Notes: generated by a model from the letters alone, not told the origin. A stretch of 64,000 bases of DNA from Streptomyces echinoruber (GCF_014651135.1 NZ_BMWH01000009.1:121799-185798), one strand, 5' to 3'. Shown: positions 1-9,741, counted from the stretch's first letter. A program made the numbers and translations.

Positions 1-65
1 TCGTCACGCTGGCCTTCGCCGCCGCCGTGATGCGGCTGGGACGGCGCGAGCGGCTGGAGTACTGA
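1..65 (+). CDS. Sugar ABC transporter permease, C-terminal end only
   Basis: Only the last 20 codons are in the window; they end in RRERLEY and a TGA. The hydrophobic residues (LAFAAAV) followed by a basic tail fit the last transmembrane segment and cytoplasmic end of a MalF-type permease. The next gene, a MalG-type permease, starts 4 nt after the stop, as expected for a two-permease operon. By synteny this would be NgcF of the N-acetylglucosamine/chitobiose uptake system, but the fragment is too short to prove it. Confidence 0.6.
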   Translation, partial: VTLAFAAAVMRLGRRERLEY

Positions 66-69
66 TCGG

Positions 70-993
70 ATGAAGACGACCGAGACCCCCGCTCCGGTGC
101 CGACCGGGCCGGAGCTTCCCGTCACCAAGGCCGACACCCCCTCCGGGCCGCCCCCGCGGCGGCGCGGCCAGGGCGCGGTCCTCAACGTCTTCTCCCACGG
201 CATCCTGGTGATCTGGGCGTTCATGGTCGTCATGCCGCTGCTGTGGGCGGTGATGACCTCCTTCAAGGACGACCGGTCCATCTTCGGCTCGCCCTGGTCG
301 CTGCCGGACCGCCTGCACTTCGAGAACTGGGGCCGGGCCTGGACCGACGCCAACATGAGCGACTACTTCCTCAACACCGTCCTGGTGGTGGGCGGCTCGC
401 TCGTGGGCACCCTGGTGCTGGGCTCGATGGCGGCGTACGTGCTGGCCCGGTTCGACTTCCCGGGCAACCGCTTTATCTACTACCTCTTCATCGGCGGCAT
501 GAGCTTCCCGGTCATGCTGGCGCTGGTCCCGCTGTTCTACGTGGTGAACAACATGGGGCTGCTCAACACCATCCACGGCCTGATCCTGGTCTACATCGCC
601 TACTCGCTGCCGTTCACCGTGTTCTTCCTCACCGCGTTCTTCCGCACCCTGCCCACCTCGGTGGCGGAGGCGGCCTTCGTGGACGGCGCCTCGCACACCC
701 GCACCTTCTTCCAGATCATGCTGCCGATGGCCCGGCCCGGCCTGATCAGCGTGGGCATCTTCAACTTCCTCGGGCAGTGGAACCAGTACATGCTGCCGAC
801 CGTGCTCAACACCGACCCCGACCAGCGCGTCCTCACCCAGGGCCTGGTCCAGCTGGCCGTCAGCCAGGGCTACAAGGGCGACTGGTCCGGTCTCTTCGCG
901 GGCCTGGTGATGGCGATGCTGCCGGTGCTCGCCGCGTACATCGTCTTCCAGCGGCAGGTGGTGCAGGGGCTGACCGCCGGTGCTCTGAAGTAG
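70..993 (+). CDS. ngcG: Carbohydrate ABC transporter permease (NgcG-like)
   Basis: A 307-residue inner-membrane permease of the MalG class. After a proline-rich cytoplasmic N-terminus of about 35 residues there are about six membrane segments. The EAA loop that contacts the ATPase is clear near residue 200 (EAAFVDGASHTRTFFQIMLP, then RPG). It follows the upstream permease by 4 nt and is the last gene of that operon; an imperfect hairpin lies downstream. In S. coelicolor the permeases beside the ROK gene rok7B7 belong to NgcEFG, which imports N-acetylglucosamine and chitobiose and borrows the shared ATPase MsiK. The substrate here is inferred from that neighbourhood; the family and topology are visible. 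Confidence 0.8.
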   Translation: MKTTETPAPVPTGPELPVTKADTPSGPPPRRRGQGAVLNVFSHGILVIWAFMVVMPLLWAVMTSFKDDRSIFGSPWSLPDRLHFENWGRAWTDANMSDYFLNTVLVVGGSLVGTLVLGSMAAYVLARFDFPGNRFIYYLFIGGMSFPVMLALVPLFYVVNNMGLLNTIHGLILVYIAYSLPFTVFFLTAFFRTLPTSVAEAAFVDGASHTRTFFQIMLPMARPGLISVGIFNFLGQWNQYMLPTVLNTDPDQRVLTQGLVQLAVSQGYKGDWSGLFAGLVMAMLPVLAAYIVFQRQVVQGLTAGALK

Positions 994-1019
994 CAGGTCG
1001 TAGCTCTGCGCAACGGATC

Positions 1020-1058
1020 GTGCGCACGCCGTCCCCGGCGCGGGGGCGGCGTGTGCGC
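1020..1058 (+). terminator. Imperfect hairpin after ngcG
   Basis: A GC-rich imperfect inverted repeat pairs GTGCGCACGCCG with CGGCGTGTGCGC around a C-run/G-run core. It begins 27 nt after the ngcG stop and ends before the rok7B7 leader. There is no U tract, which is common for Streptomyces terminators. Confidence 0.45.
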
Positions 1059-1185
1059 CCCTATGCACACATCTGGATGTGGTTCAACATCTTGACGGGA
1101 GGCAACCCGAACAGCTCAGCTTAGAGTTCACTAGTTGGACACGAACGGGGCCTCACCGAAGCGGCCCCGCGCGCAGGAGGTCGTC

Positions 1186-2385
1186 GTGGAGACTCCGGGG
1201 TCGCAGTCGTCGCTGCACCGAGCCAACCTGGAGCGCGTCGTACGCGCCGTCCGTCTGGCCGGTTCACTGACGCAGGCGGAGATCGCGCGGACGACGGGCC
1301 TGTCGGCGGCGACGGTCTCCAACATCGTGCGCGAGCTCAAGGACGGCGGAACGGTCCAGGTCACGCCCACCTCGGCGGGCGGCCGCCGGGCCCGCAGCGT
1401 ATCCCTGAGCGGGGACGCCGGCATCGTCATCGGGGTCGACTTCGGCCATACGCACCTGCGGGTCGCGATCGGGAACCTCGCCCACCAGGTGCTGGCCGAG
1501 GAGTCCGAACCGATGGACGTGGACGCCTCCTCCACCGAGGGCCTGGACCGGGCGGAGCAGCTGGTCAACCGGCTGATCGACGCCACCGGCGTGAACCGCT
1601 CCAAGATCGCCGGCGTGGGCCTCGGCCTGCCCGGCCCGATCGACGTGGAGTCCGGCACCCTGGGCTCCACCGCGATCCTGCCGGGCTGGACGGGCACCAA
1701 GCCCGCCGAGGAGCTGCGCGAACGCCTCGGCGTGCCGGTGCACGTCGACAACGACGCCAACCTCGGCGCGCTCGGCGAGCTGGTCTGGGGCAGCGGCCGC
1801 GGGGTGCGCGACCTGGCGTACATCAAGGTCGCCAGCGGCGTCGGCGCCGGACTGGTGATCGACGGGAAGATCTATCGCGGGCCCGGCGGCACAGCCGGAG
1901 AAATCGGGCATATTACTCTTGACGAGTCGGGTCCCGTCTGCCGCTGCGGCAACCGGGGCTGTCTGGAAACATTCGCGGCCGCGCGGTACGTGCTGCCGCT
2001 GCTGCAGTCCAGCCACGGCACCGATCTGACCATGGAGGGCGTCGTCCGGCTGGCGCGGGAGGGAGATCCCGGGTGCCGCCGCGTGATCGCCGACGTCGGC
2101 CGGCACATCGGCAGCGGCGTCGCCAACCTGTGCAACCTGCTCAACCCCAGCCGCGTGGTGCTCGGCGGCGACCTGGCCGAGGCCGGTGAGCTGGTCCTCG
2201 GCCCCATCCGGGAGTCCGTCGGGCGCTACGCGATCCCCAGTGCCGCCCGCCAACTGTCCATCCTTCCCGGGGCACTCGGCGGTCGTGCCGAGGTGCTCGG
2301 CGCGCTGGCCCTGGCCCTGAGCGAGATGGGTGATTCCACCCTTTTGGACGGCACCCTCTCGGCGACCACCCCTGCCTTCACTTAG
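1186..2385 (+). CDS. rok7B7: ROK-family transcriptional regulator Rok7B7
   Basis: A 399-residue ROK regulator. A winged helix-turn-helix lies at about residues 25-65 (TQAEIARTTGLSAATVSNIV). The sugar-kinase-like domain follows, with GVDFGHTHLR, the GxGLPGPID loop, DNDANL, and the ROK zinc signature GHITLDESGPVCRCGNRGCL. The GTG at 1186 was chosen because AGGAGG sits 5 nt upstream (1175-1180); a TTG at 1135 would add 17 residues but has no ribosome binding site. It lies between the ngc and xylFGH operons, as in S. coelicolor, where Rok7B7 controls xylose transport, carbon catabolite repression and development. The effector sugar is not evident from sequence. Confidence 0.88.
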   Translation: METPGSQSSLHRANLERVVRAVRLAGSLTQAEIARTTGLSAATVSNIVRELKDGGTVQVTPTSAGGRRARSVSLSGDAGIVIGVDFGHTHLRVAIGNLAHQVLAEESEPMDVDASSTEGLDRAEQLVNRLIDATGVNRSKIAGVGLGLPGPIDVESGTLGSTAILPGWTGTKPAEELRERLGVPVHVDNDANLGALGELVWGSGRGVRDLAYIKVASGVGAGLVIDGKIYRGPGGTAGEIGHITLDESGPVCRCGNRGCLETFAAARYVLPLLQSSHGTDLTMEGVVRLAREGDPGCRRVIADVGRHIGSGVANLCNLLNPSRVVLGGDLAEAGELVLGPIRESVGRYAIPSAARQLSILPGALGGRAEVLGALALALSEMGDSTLLDGTLSATTPAFT

Positions 2386-2387
2386 AG

Positions 2388-2414
2388 AACGGATGGCACC
2401 GTTGCCATCTCGTT
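2388..2414 (+). promoter_or_regulatory. Inverted repeat between rok7B7 and xylF
   Basis: GATGGCACC at 2392-2400 faces GTTGCCATC at 2401-2409 (8 of 9 pairs). AACG and CGTT flanks extend it with one bulge. It starts 3 nt after the rok7B7 stop and about 95 nt before xylF, followed by TTGACG and TTGACT hexamers that could be -35 elements. It could be a weak terminator, or an operator for Rok7B7 or another regulator of xylFGH. Confidence 0.4.
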
Positions 2415-2506
2415 AAGGATTTACTTCTTGACGTCGCACGTGTGGCCGAGTTGACTTCCAGCCACCTCGGCCGCAACGACGCGGCCTCGTCAGGGAGGTT
2501 TCTGAA

Positions 2507-3619
2507 GTGAACACGCGTATGCGTCGTGTCGCCGTCGCCGTTGCTGCCGGTGCGATGGCCATCTCGCTCGCTGCCTGTGGCAGCGCCAAGGAGTCCAAGG
2601 GCGGTTCCGAGTCGTCCGGGGGCGCCAAGAAGGGCGACGACATCAAGGTCGGTCTGCTCCTGCCGGAGAACAAGACCGCGCGGTACGAGAAGTTCGACCG
2701 GCCCCTGATCGAGAAGAAGATCAAGGAGCTGACGAACAACAAGGCCAAGATCCTCTACAACAACGCGCGCCAGGACGCGAACCTGCAGTCCCAGCAGGTC
2801 GACACGATGATCACCAACAAGGTGGACGTGCTCATCCTGGACGCGGTGGACGCCAAGGCCATCAAGAACTCCGTGCAGAAGGCCGTGGACGCCGGCATCA
2901 AGGTCGTGGCCTACGACCGCCTGGCCGAGGGCCCGATCAGCGCCTACACCTCCTTCGACAACGTGGAGGTCGGCAAGACCCAGGGCCAGGCCCTGCTGAA
3001 GGCCCTGGGCAACAAGGCCAAGAAGTCCACGAAGATCGTCATGATCAACGGCTCGGTGACCGACCCGAACGCCGCCCAGTTCAAGCAGGGCGCGCACTCC
3101 GTCCTCGACGGCAAGGTCACCATCGCCAAGGAGTACGACACCAAGGAGTGGTCGCCGGACAACGCCAACTCCGAGATGGAGGCGGCGATCTCCGCGGTCG
3201 GCAAGAAGAACATCGCCGGTGTCTACTCCGCCAACGACGGCATGGCGGGCGGCATCATCACCGCCCTGAAGGCGGCCGGCCTGAAGGTCCCGGTCACCGG
3301 CCAGGACGCCGAGCTCGCCGGCGTGCAGCGCATCGTCACCGGCGACCAGTACATGAGCGTCTACAAGCCCTACAAGCCGGAGGCCGACGCCGCCGCCGAG
3401 ATGGCCGTCGCGCTCGCCCAGGGCAAGTCGCTCGACTCCATCGCCAAGGACAAGGTCTCCAGCGGCAGCGCCAAGGACGTCCCGTCCGTCCTCGTCCCGG
3501 TCACCTCGCTGACCCAGGACAACATCAAGGACACCGTGATCAAGGACGGCGTCTACACCACCGCCGACATCTGCACCGCCAAGTACGCGGCGGCCTGCAA
3601 GAAGATCGGCCTCCAGTAA
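2507..3619 (+). CDS. xylF: Sugar ABC transporter substrate-binding lipoprotein XylF
   Basis: A 370-residue periplasmic-binding-protein-like lipoprotein. A signal peptide ends in the lipobox LAAC (residues about 22-25), so it should be lipid-anchored outside the membrane. The mature part is a type I sugar-binding fold with motifs of the xylose/ribose group (KVGLLLPENKTARYEKFDRP, LILDAVDAKAI, YSANDGMAGG, TGQDAELAGVQRI). GGGAGG lies upstream of the GTG start. It is the first gene of xylFGH and is separated from xylG by two strong hairpins. D-xylose as substrate is inferred from synteny with S. coelicolor xylFGH. Confidence 0.85.
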   Translation: MNTRMRRVAVAVAAGAMAISLAACGSAKESKGGSESSGGAKKGDDIKVGLLLPENKTARYEKFDRPLIEKKIKELTNNKAKILYNNARQDANLQSQQVDTMITNKVDVLILDAVDAKAIKNSVQKAVDAGIKVVAYDRLAEGPISAYTSFDNVEVGKTQGQALLKALGNKAKKSTKIVMINGSVTDPNAAQFKQGAHSVLDGKVTIAKEYDTKEWSPDNANSEMEAAISAVGKKNIAGVYSANDGMAGGIITALKAAGLKVPVTGQDAELAGVQRIVTGDQYMSVYKPYKPEADAAAEMAVALAQGKSLDSIAKDKVSSGSAKDVPSVLVPVTSLTQDNIKDTVIKDGVYTTADICTAKYAAACKKIGLQ

Positions 3620-3642
3620 GCAGCGGCACGGCCCTTGCCAAA

Positions 3643-3671
3643 GTACGGGAATTCGGTCTGAATTCCCGTAC
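3643..3671 (+). terminator. Perfect 12-bp hairpin after xylF
   Basis: GTACGGGAATTC at 3643-3654 pairs perfectly with 3660-3671 around a 5-nt loop. It begins 24 nt after the xylF stop. Inside an operon it probably stabilises or partly terminates the message, so that the binding protein is made in excess over its transporter. Confidence 0.65.
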
Positions 3672-3690
3672 GGGCGTGCCCGCTCCCCGC

Positions 3691-3749
3691 TCCGTCCGGC
3701 GCCCCGCGTCCACCAAAGCCCCGCAAGCTCGTGCGGGGCGCCGGACGGA
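3691..3749 (+). terminator. Perfect 17-bp hairpin before xylG
   Basis: The 17 bases at 3691-3707 are the exact reverse complement of 3733-3749. The 25-nt loop contains a competing short stem that reuses the CCCCGC/GCGGGG bases. Its right arm ends 64 nt before the xylG start. Two alternative foldings make it a candidate attenuator between xylF and xylG. Confidence 0.6.
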
Positions 3750-3812
3750 TCATTGCCCCCCATACTTCTGCACAACCTCCCGCCGGGTCAGGCGGCGAAG
3801 GAGATGGTTCAC

Positions 3813-4595
3813 GTGTCCGCTACGCCCGTGCTGGCGTTGCGCGGGGTCTCCAAGCGGTTCGGTGCCGTCCAGGCGCTCACCGACGTAGAGCTTGAGGTCC
3901 ACGCCGGTGAGGTGGTCGCCCTGGTCGGCGACAACGGTGCCGGAAAGTCCACGCTGGTCAAGACGATCGCCGGCGTCCACCCCATCGATGACGGCGTCAT
4001 CGAGTGGGAGGGCCGGCCGGTGACGATCAGCAAACCGCACGACGCCCAGAACCTGGGCATCGCGACCGTCTACCAGGACCTCGCGCTGTGCGACAACATC
4101 GACGTCGTCGGCAACCTCTTCCTGGGCCGCGAGATCAAGCGCCGCGGCATCCTGGACGAGGTCGAAATGGAGCGCCGCGCCCGCGAGCTGCTCAAGACGC
4201 TCTCCATCCGCATCCCCAGCGTCCGCATCCCGATCGCCTCGCTCTCCGGCGGTCAGCGGCAGACCGTGGCCATCGCCCGCTCCATGCTGGGCGAGCCCAA
4301 GCTGGTCATCCTCGACGAGCCCACCGCCGCCCTCGGCGTCGAGCAGACCGCGCAGGTCCTGGACCTGGTCGAGCGGCTGCGCGAGCGCGGGCACGCCGTC
4401 ATCCTCATCAGCCACAACATGGCCGACGTCAAGGCCGTGGCGGACAAGGTCGCCGTGCTGCGCCTGGGCCGCAACAACGGCGTCTTCGAGGTCAAGACGA
4501 CCTCGCAGGAGGAGATCATCGCCGCCATCACCGGCGCCACCGACAACGCCGTGACCCGCCGTGCGGCGCGCACGACCGGGGAGGTTTCCCAGTGA
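3813..4595 (+). CDS. xylG: Sugar ABC transporter ATP-binding protein XylG
   Basis: A 260-residue ABC ATPase with Walker A GDNGAGKST, Q-loop (VYQDLALCDNIDVV), signature LSGGQRQ, Walker B LVILDEP and H-loop SHN. GTG 3813 was chosen because AAGGAG ends 9 nt before it; ATG 3804 abuts that site and is unlikely. It carries a single nucleotide-binding domain, unlike the duplicated XylG/RbsA proteins of enterobacteria, so it presumably works as a homodimer. Its TGA overlaps the GTG of the permease gene by 3 nt (GTGA), indicating translational coupling. Confidence 0.87.
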   Translation: MSATPVLALRGVSKRFGAVQALTDVELEVHAGEVVALVGDNGAGKSTLVKTIAGVHPIDDGVIEWEGRPVTISKPHDAQNLGIATVYQDLALCDNIDVVGNLFLGREIKRRGILDEVEMERRARELLKTLSIRIPSVRIPIASLSGGQRQTVAIARSMLGEPKLVILDEPTAALGVEQTAQVLDLVERLRERGHAVILISHNMADVKAVADKVAVLRLGRNNGVFEVKTTSQEEIIAAITGATDNAVTRRAARTTGEVSQ

Positions 4596-5896
4596 GCATC
4601 GACAAGACCTCTGACGTGTCGGCGACACCGCAGAACGAGCACCTCGTGGAGAACCCCGAGGCCGCCGCCCAGGCGGTGACCGCCGTCGACCCCCGCCTGC
4701 TCGTGCGCGAGCAGGGCCTGGCGGGCTACGTGGGCGAGTTCAAGCGCAAGATCAAGGCCGGTGAGCTGGGCTCCCTGCCGGTCGTCCTCGGCCTGATCAT
4801 CATCTGCGTCATCTTCCAGAGCCTGAACTCCGAGTTCCTCTCCGCGCAGAACATCAGCGACATCACCGTCACGATGGTCGGCACGGGCATGATCTCGGTC
4901 GGCATCGTCTTCGTGCTGCTGCTCGGCGAGATCGACCTGTCGGTCGGCTCGGTCAGCGGCGCGGCCAGCGCCGTGGCGGCCGTCCTCGCCGTCAACCAGG
5001 GCTGGCCGGAATGGGCCGCCGTGCTGGTCGCCGTCCTCGCCGGCGTGGCCATCGGCGCCGCCCACGGCTTCTTCTTCGCCGTCCTCGGCGCCCCCGCCTT
5101 CGCCGTCACCCTGGCCGGCCTGCTGTTCTGGCTGGGCTTCATGCTCAAGGTGCTCGGCGAGGACGGCACCATCAACCTCGACAGCGACGGCCTGATCGGC
5201 AAGCTGACGACGTACTTCTTCAGCGACATCGCCGCCGCCTACGGCCTGGCCACCGTCGCGGTCGCGGTGTTCTTCCTCACCTCCTTCCTCGACAACCGGC
5301 GCCGCGAGGCCGCGGGCGTGCCGTCCCGGCCGCTGTCCGACGTGCTGCTGCGCACGGGGCTGCTCGCGGTGGTCTCCTTCGCCGCGGCCTTCATCTACAA
5401 CCAGTACAAGGGCCTGCCGCTGGCCACGGTGATCTTCCTCGTCTTCCTGGTGGCCACCGACTTCCTGCTGCGCCGCACCGCCTACGGCCGCAAGATCTTC
5501 GCGCTCGGCGGCAGCGTGGAGGCCTCCCGGCGCGCGGGCATCAACGTCACCGCCATCCGCATCTCCGTCTTCGCGATCTCCGGCGGCTTCGCCGCGATCG
5601 GCGGCCTGTTCCTGGCCTCCAAGATCGCCTCGGCCAACCAGAGCGCCGGCACCGGCGACCTGCTGATGAACGCGATCGCGGCGGCCGTCATCGGCGGCAC
5701 GTCCCTCTTCGGCGGCCGCGGCCGCACCTGGAACGCGCTGCTCGGTGTGCTGGTCATCGTCTCCATCCAGTACGGTCTGCAGCTGCAGTCCATCGCCGAA
5801 CCGGTGAAGTACATGATCACCGCGGCGGTGCTGCTGACCACGGTCGTCATCGACTCCATCACCCGCAGGACCCAGAAGACCGCGGGCCGCGCGTAA
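4592..5896 (+). CDS. xylH: Sugar ABC transporter permease XylH
   Basis: A 434-residue permease of the ribose/xylose (BPD_transp_2) class. A hydrophilic N-terminus of about 60 residues precedes about ten membrane segments. The family motif [12 protein letters not shown] is present, as is the coupling region near residue 310 ([20 protein letters not shown]). Its GTG start overlaps the xylG stop. A perfect 15-bp terminator follows. With XylF and XylG it forms the complete importer, assigned to xylose by synteny. Confidence 0.87.
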   Translation: MSIDKTSDVSATPQNEHLVENPEAAAQAVTAVDPRLLVREQGLAGYVGEFKRKIKAGELGSLPVVLGLIIICVIFQSLNSEFLSAQNISDITVTMVGTGMISVGIVFVLLLGEIDLSVGSVSGAASAVAAVLAVNQGWPEWAAVLVAVLAGVAIGAAHGFFFAVLGAPAFAVTLAGLLFWLGFMLKVLGEDGTINLDSDGLIGKLTTYFFSDIAAAYGLATVAVAVFFLTSFLDNRRREAAGVPSRPLSDVLLRTGLLAVVSFAAAFIYNQYKGLPLATVIFLVFLVATDFLLRRTAYGRKIFALGGSVEASRRAGINVTAIRISVFAISGGFAAIGGLFLASKIASANQSAGTGDLLMNAIAAAVIGGTSLFGGRGRTWNALLGVLVIVSIQYGLQLQSIAEPVKYMITAAVLLTTVVIDSITRRTQKTAGRA

Positions 5897-5915
5897 CGCG
5901 CACCCGCACCGGTCT

Positions 5916-5951
5916 CCTGTGCCCGGCACCAACAGCGGTGCCGGGCACAGG
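5916..5951 (+). terminator. Terminator of xylFGH
   Basis: CCTGTGCCCGGCACC (5916-5930) and its exact complement (5937-5951) form a 15-bp stem around a 6-nt loop, 19 nt after the xylH stop. Part of the arm (GGGCACAGGCGTGCC) recurs about 40 nt further on as a direct repeat. Confidence 0.8.
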
Positions 5952-6132
5952 CGTGCCACGGACGGGGCCGGTACGGGGGGCAGGGCACAGGCGTGCCTCG
6001 GCGGGGCCGGTGAAGGGCGGGGCGGCCGGGGTGACGTACGACGCACCGCCCGCACGCGGCCCGCACGAGCGGAACATTAGACTCGACAGGCCCGGCGAAC
6101 GCTCGACACAGCTCTACTGCAAGGAGGCACGG

Positions 6133-8061
6133 GTGCCGCTGCTGACCCGTATCAGGGGACCGCGCGATCTGGATGGACTCACCCCGGAGCAGCTGGACGA
6201 GCTGGCGGAGGAGATCCGGACCTTCCTCGTCGACGCCGTCTCCAAGACCGGCGGACACCTCGGCCCGAACCTCGGCGTGGTCGAGCTGACCATCGCCCTG
6301 CACCGCGTCTTCGACTCCCCCAAGGACAAGGTGCTGTGGGACACCGGCCACCAGGCCTACGTCCACAAGCTGCTCACCGGCCGCCAGGACTTCTCCAAGT
6401 TGCGCGCCAAGGGCGGCCTGTCGGGCTACCCCTCGCGCGCCGAGTCCGAGCACGACGTCATCGAGAACAGCCACGCCTCCACCGTCCTGGGCTGGGCCGA
6501 CGGCATCGCCAAGGCCAACCAGCTCCTCAAGCGCGACAGCCACGTCGTCGCGGTGATCGGCGACGGTGCCCTGACCGGCGGCATGGCCTGGGAGGCGCTG
6601 AACAACATCGCCGACGCCAAGGACCGCCCCCTGGTCATCGTCGTCAACGACAACGAGCGCTCCTACGCCCCCACCATCGGCGGCCTCGCCAACCACCTGG
6701 CGACGCTGCGCACCACCGACGGCTACGAGCGTTTCCTGGCCCGCACCAAGGAGATGCTGGAGCGCACCCCGGTCGTGGGCAAGCCGCTCTACGACACCCT
6801 GCACGGCGCCAAGAAGGGCCTGAAGGACTTCATCGCCCCGCAGGGCATGTTCGAGGACCTGGGCCTGAAGTACGTCGGCCCCATCGACGGCCACGACATC
6901 CAGGCCCTGGAGTCGGCGCTGGCCCGCGCCAAGCGGTTCAACGGCCCGGTCATCGTGCACTGCCTCACCGAGAAGGGCCGCGGCTACAAGCCCGCCGAGC
7001 AGGACGAGGCCGACCGCTTCCACGGCATCGGCCCCATCCACCCCGACACCGGCCTGCCCATCAAGGCCGCCGCGCAGAGCTGGACTTCCGTCTTCGGCGA
7101 CGAGATGGTCAAACTGGGCCACGAGCGCGAGGACATCGTCGCCATCACCGCCGCGATGCTCCAGCCGGTCGGCCTGAAGAAGTTCGCCGAGGTCTTCCCC
7201 GACCGGATCTACGACGTCGGCATCGCCGAGCAGCACGCCGCCGTCTCCGCGGCCGGCCTGGCCACCGGCGGCCTGCACCCGGTCTTCGCCGTCTACGCCA
7301 CCTTCCTCAACCGCGCCTTCGACCAGGTCCTCATGGACGTCGCCCTGCACAAGTGCGGGGTGACGTTCGTGCTGGACCGGGCCGGCGTCACCGGCGACGA
7401 CGGCGCCTCCCACAACGGCATGTGGGACATGTCGATGCTGCAGATCGTGCCCGGCCTGCGGCTGGCCGCCCCGCGCGACGCCGACCAGCTGCGCGCCCAG
7501 CTCCGCGAGGCCGTCGCCGTCGAGGACGCGCCGACCGTGGTGCGCTACTCCAAGGGCGTCGTCGGCCCCGCCGTACCCGCCGTGGGCCGCGTCGGCGGCA
7601 TGGACGTGCTGCGCGAGCCCGGCACCGACCGCCCGGACGTCCTCCTCGTCTCCGTCGGCGCGCTCGCCCCGATGTGCCTGGAGGTCGCCGAACTGCTGCA
7701 GAAGCAGGGCATCTCCACCACCGTCGTCGACCCGCGCTGGGTCAAGCCCGTCGACGAGGCCATGGCCCCGCTGGCCGAGCGGCACCGGGTGGTCGTCACC
7801 GTCGAGGACAACTCCCGCGTCGGCGGTGTCGGCTCCGCGATCGCGCAGGCCCTGCGGGACGCCGGGGTGGACGTGCCGCTGCGCGACTTCGGCATCCCGC
7901 CGCGCTTCCTCGACCACGCCTCCCGCGCCGAGGTCCTCGCCGAGATCGGCCTGACCGCGCCGGACATCGCCCGCCAGGTCACCGGCCTGGTCGCCCGGAT
8001 CGACGGGCGCTACGAGCGCACCGCCTCCGACGTCGACTCGGTGGAGGCCGCCCGCGACTGA
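6133..8061 (+). CDS. dxs: 1-deoxy-D-xylulose-5-phosphate synthase
   Basis: A 642-residue thiamine-diphosphate enzyme that condenses pyruvate and glyceraldehyde 3-phosphate, the first step of the MEP isoprenoid pathway, in the cytoplasm. Visible are [15 protein letters not shown], the ThDP-binding [16 protein letters not shown], the pyrimidine-domain [17 protein letters not shown] and [21 protein letters not shown] 6133 has AAGGAGG 5 nt upstream. Length matches the family. Streptomycetes often carry two dxs paralogues; the neighbourhood matches SCO6013. A strong terminator follows, so it is probably monocistronic. Confidence 0.95.
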   Translation: MPLLTRIRGPRDLDGLTPEQLDELAEEIRTFLVDAVSKTGGHLGPNLGVVELTIALHRVFDSPKDKVLWDTGHQAYVHKLLTGRQDFSKLRAKGGLSGYPSRAESEHDVIENSHASTVLGWADGIAKANQLLKRDSHVVAVIGDGALTGGMAWEALNNIADAKDRPLVIVVNDNERSYAPTIGGLANHLATLRTTDGYERFLARTKEMLERTPVVGKPLYDTLHGAKKGLKDFIAPQGMFEDLGLKYVGPIDGHDIQALESALARAKRFNGPVIVHCLTEKGRGYKPAEQDEADRFHGIGPIHPDTGLPIKAAAQSWTSVFGDEMVKLGHEREDIVAITAAMLQPVGLKKFAEVFPDRIYDVGIAEQHAAVSAAGLATGGLHPVFAVYATFLNRAFDQVLMDVALHKCGVTFVLDRAGVTGDDGASHNGMWDMSMLQIVPGLRLAAPRDADQLRAQLREAVAVEDAPTVVRYSKGVVGPAVPAVGRVGGMDVLREPGTDRPDVLLVSVGALAPMCLEVAELLQKQGISTTVVDPRWVKPVDEAMAPLAERHRVVVTVEDNSRVGGVGSAIAQALRDAGVDVPLRDFGIPPRFLDHASRAEVLAEIGLTAPDIARQVTGLVARIDGRYERTASDVDSVEAARD

Positions 8062-8082
8062 AGGCGGCGCGCCGCTCACCGG

Positions 8083-8128
8083 AAAGGGCCGCATCCACCG
8101 CGGTCACAAGTGGTGGATGCGGCCCTTT
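8083..8128 (+). terminator. Terminator after dxs
   Basis: A perfect 17-bp stem (8083-8099 with 8112-8128) begins AAAGGGCC and ends GGCCCTTT, with a 12-nt loop. It lies 21 nt after the dxs stop. The symmetric A/T ends would allow termination in either direction. Confidence 0.85.
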
Positions 8129-8211
8129 CGCGTGAAACTGCCCACGCCGGGGCATACGCACTACGCCCCCTCCCGATCATGTCGAGGACGCCCAGCGTGG
8201 GAGGTACGCCC

Positions 8212-9741
8212 GTGAGCAGCAGCAGCCTCTTCCGGACCAAGAGGGTCGAGCAGTCGATCCGCGACACGGAGGAGCCGGAGCACGCGCTGAAGAAGTCGCT
8301 GTCGGCGCTCGACCTGACGGTCTTCGGCGTCGGCGTCATCATCGGCACCGGCATCTTCGTGCTGACCGGCCAGGTCGCCAAGAACAACGCCGGTCCGGCG
8401 GTGTCCCTGGCCTTCGTCGTGGCGGGCGTGGCCTGCGCGCTGGCCGCCCTGTGCTACGCGGAGTTCGCCTCCACCGTGCCGGTGGCGGGCTCCGCGTACA
8501 CCTTCTCGTACGCCTCCCTGGGCGAGCTGCCCGCCTGGATCATCGGCTGGGACCTGGTCCTGGAGTTCGCGCTGGGCACGGCGGTGGTGGCGGTCGGCTG
8601 GTCCGGCTACATCCGCTCCCTGCTGGACAACGCCGGCTGGCACCTGCCCGACTACCTGTCCGGGCGGGAGGGGACCCCCGGCTTCGGCTTCGACATCCTC
8701 GCCGCCGCGCTGGTCCTGGTCCTCACCGGCATCCTCGTCCTCGGCATGAAGCTGTCCGCGCGCGTCACCTCCCTGGTCGTCGCGATCAAGGTGACCGTCG
8801 TCCTCGTCGTGATCGTCGCGGGCGCGTTCTTCATCAAGGGCGCCAACTACCACCCGTTCATCCCGAAGTCCAAGCCGGTCGAGGCGGGCGCCGGCCTGAC
8901 CTCGCCGCTCGTCCAGCTCATGTTCGGCTGGGCGCCCTCGAACTTCGGCGTCATGGGCATCTTCACCGCGGCCTCCGTCGTCTTCTTCGCCTTCATCGGC
9001 TTCGACATCGTCGCCACCGCCGCCGAGGAGACCCGCAACCCGCAGCGCGACATGCCCCGCGGCATCCTCGGCTCGCTGTTCATCTGCACCGCGCTGTACG
9101 TCGCCGTGTCGATCGTCGTCACCGGCATGCAGCACTACTCGAAGCTGTCGGTCGACGCCCCGCTCGCCGACGCCTTCAAGGCCACCGGACACCCCTGGTT
9201 CGCGGGCTTCATCAGCTTCGGCGCCGCCGTCGGCCTGACCACCGTCTGCATGGTCCTGCTGCTCGGCCAGACCCGCGTGTTCTTCGCGATGAGCCGCGAC
9301 GGGCTGCTGCCGCGCTTCTTCTCCCGCGTCCACCCGCGCTTCCGCACCCCGCACCGGCCGACCATCCTGCTCGGCGTCGTCATCGCCCTCGTCGCCGGCT
9401 TCACCAGCCTCAGCGAGCTGGCCGAGCTGGTGAACATCGGCACCCTGTTCGCCTTCGTCGTCGTCGCGATCAGCGTGATCATCCTCCGCCGCACCCGCCC
9501 CGACCTGCCCCGCTCCTTCCGCACCCCCTGGGTGCCGGTCGTCCCGATCCTGTCGGTGTGCGCCTCCCTCTGGCTCATGCTGAACCTGCCCGCCGAGACC
9601 TGGGTCCGCTTCGCGGTGTGGATGGTCATCGGCTTCGCCGTGTACTTCCTCTACGGCCGCTCCCACAGCCGCCTCGCCGCGTCCCGTCAGGCCGGGGAGG
9701 AGACGCTGCCGGGGCCGAGGGACGGGGGCACGGCGCGCTGA
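8212..9741 (+). CDS. APC-superfamily amino acid permease
   Basis: A 509-residue integral membrane transporter with about 12 membrane segments. The N-terminal APC signature is clear (VGVIIGTGIFVLTGQVA), and FFAFIGFDIVATAAEETRNP matches the cationic amino-acid transporter branch (YfnA/CAT type). GTG 8212 has GGGAGG 7 nt upstream; an ATG at 8179 lacks one. It probably imports an amino acid with a proton, substrate unknown. It lies between dxs and the NYN gene as in S. coelicolor. Confidence 0.85.
   Translation: MSSSSLFRTKRVEQSIRDTEEPEHALKKSLSALDLTVFGVGVIIGTGIFVLTGQVAKNNAGPAVSLAFVVAGVACALAALCYAEFASTVPVAGSAYTFSYASLGELPAWIIGWDLVLEFALGTAVVAVGWSGYIRSLLDNAGWHLPDYLSGREGTPGFGFDILAAALVLVLTGILVLGMKLSARVTSLVVAIKVTVVLVVIVAGAFFIKGANYHPFIPKSKPVEAGAGLTSPLVQLMFGWAPSNFGVMGIFTAASVVFFAFIGFDIVATAAEETRNPQRDMPRGILGSLFICTALYVAVSIVVTGMQHYSKLSVDAPLADAFKATGHPWFAGFISFGAAVGLTTVCMVLLLGQTRVFFAMSRDGLLPRFFSRVHPRFRTPHRPTILLGVVIALVAGFTSLSELAELVNIGTLFAFVVVAISVIILRRTRPDLPRSFRTPWVPVVPILSVCASLWLMLNLPAETWVRFAVWMVIGFAVYFLYGRSHSRLAASRQAGEETLPGPRDGGTAR

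Noticed and set aside
1135..1185. Upstream TTG start for rok7B7
   Set aside because: No ribosome binding site, whereas GTG 1186 has AGGAGG at 5 nt.
5011..6132. Long frame continuous with dxs upstream of its start
   Set aside because: It runs antisense-like through xylH and its terminator in another frame; the AAGGAGG-GTG at 6133 and the Dxs family length fix the true start.
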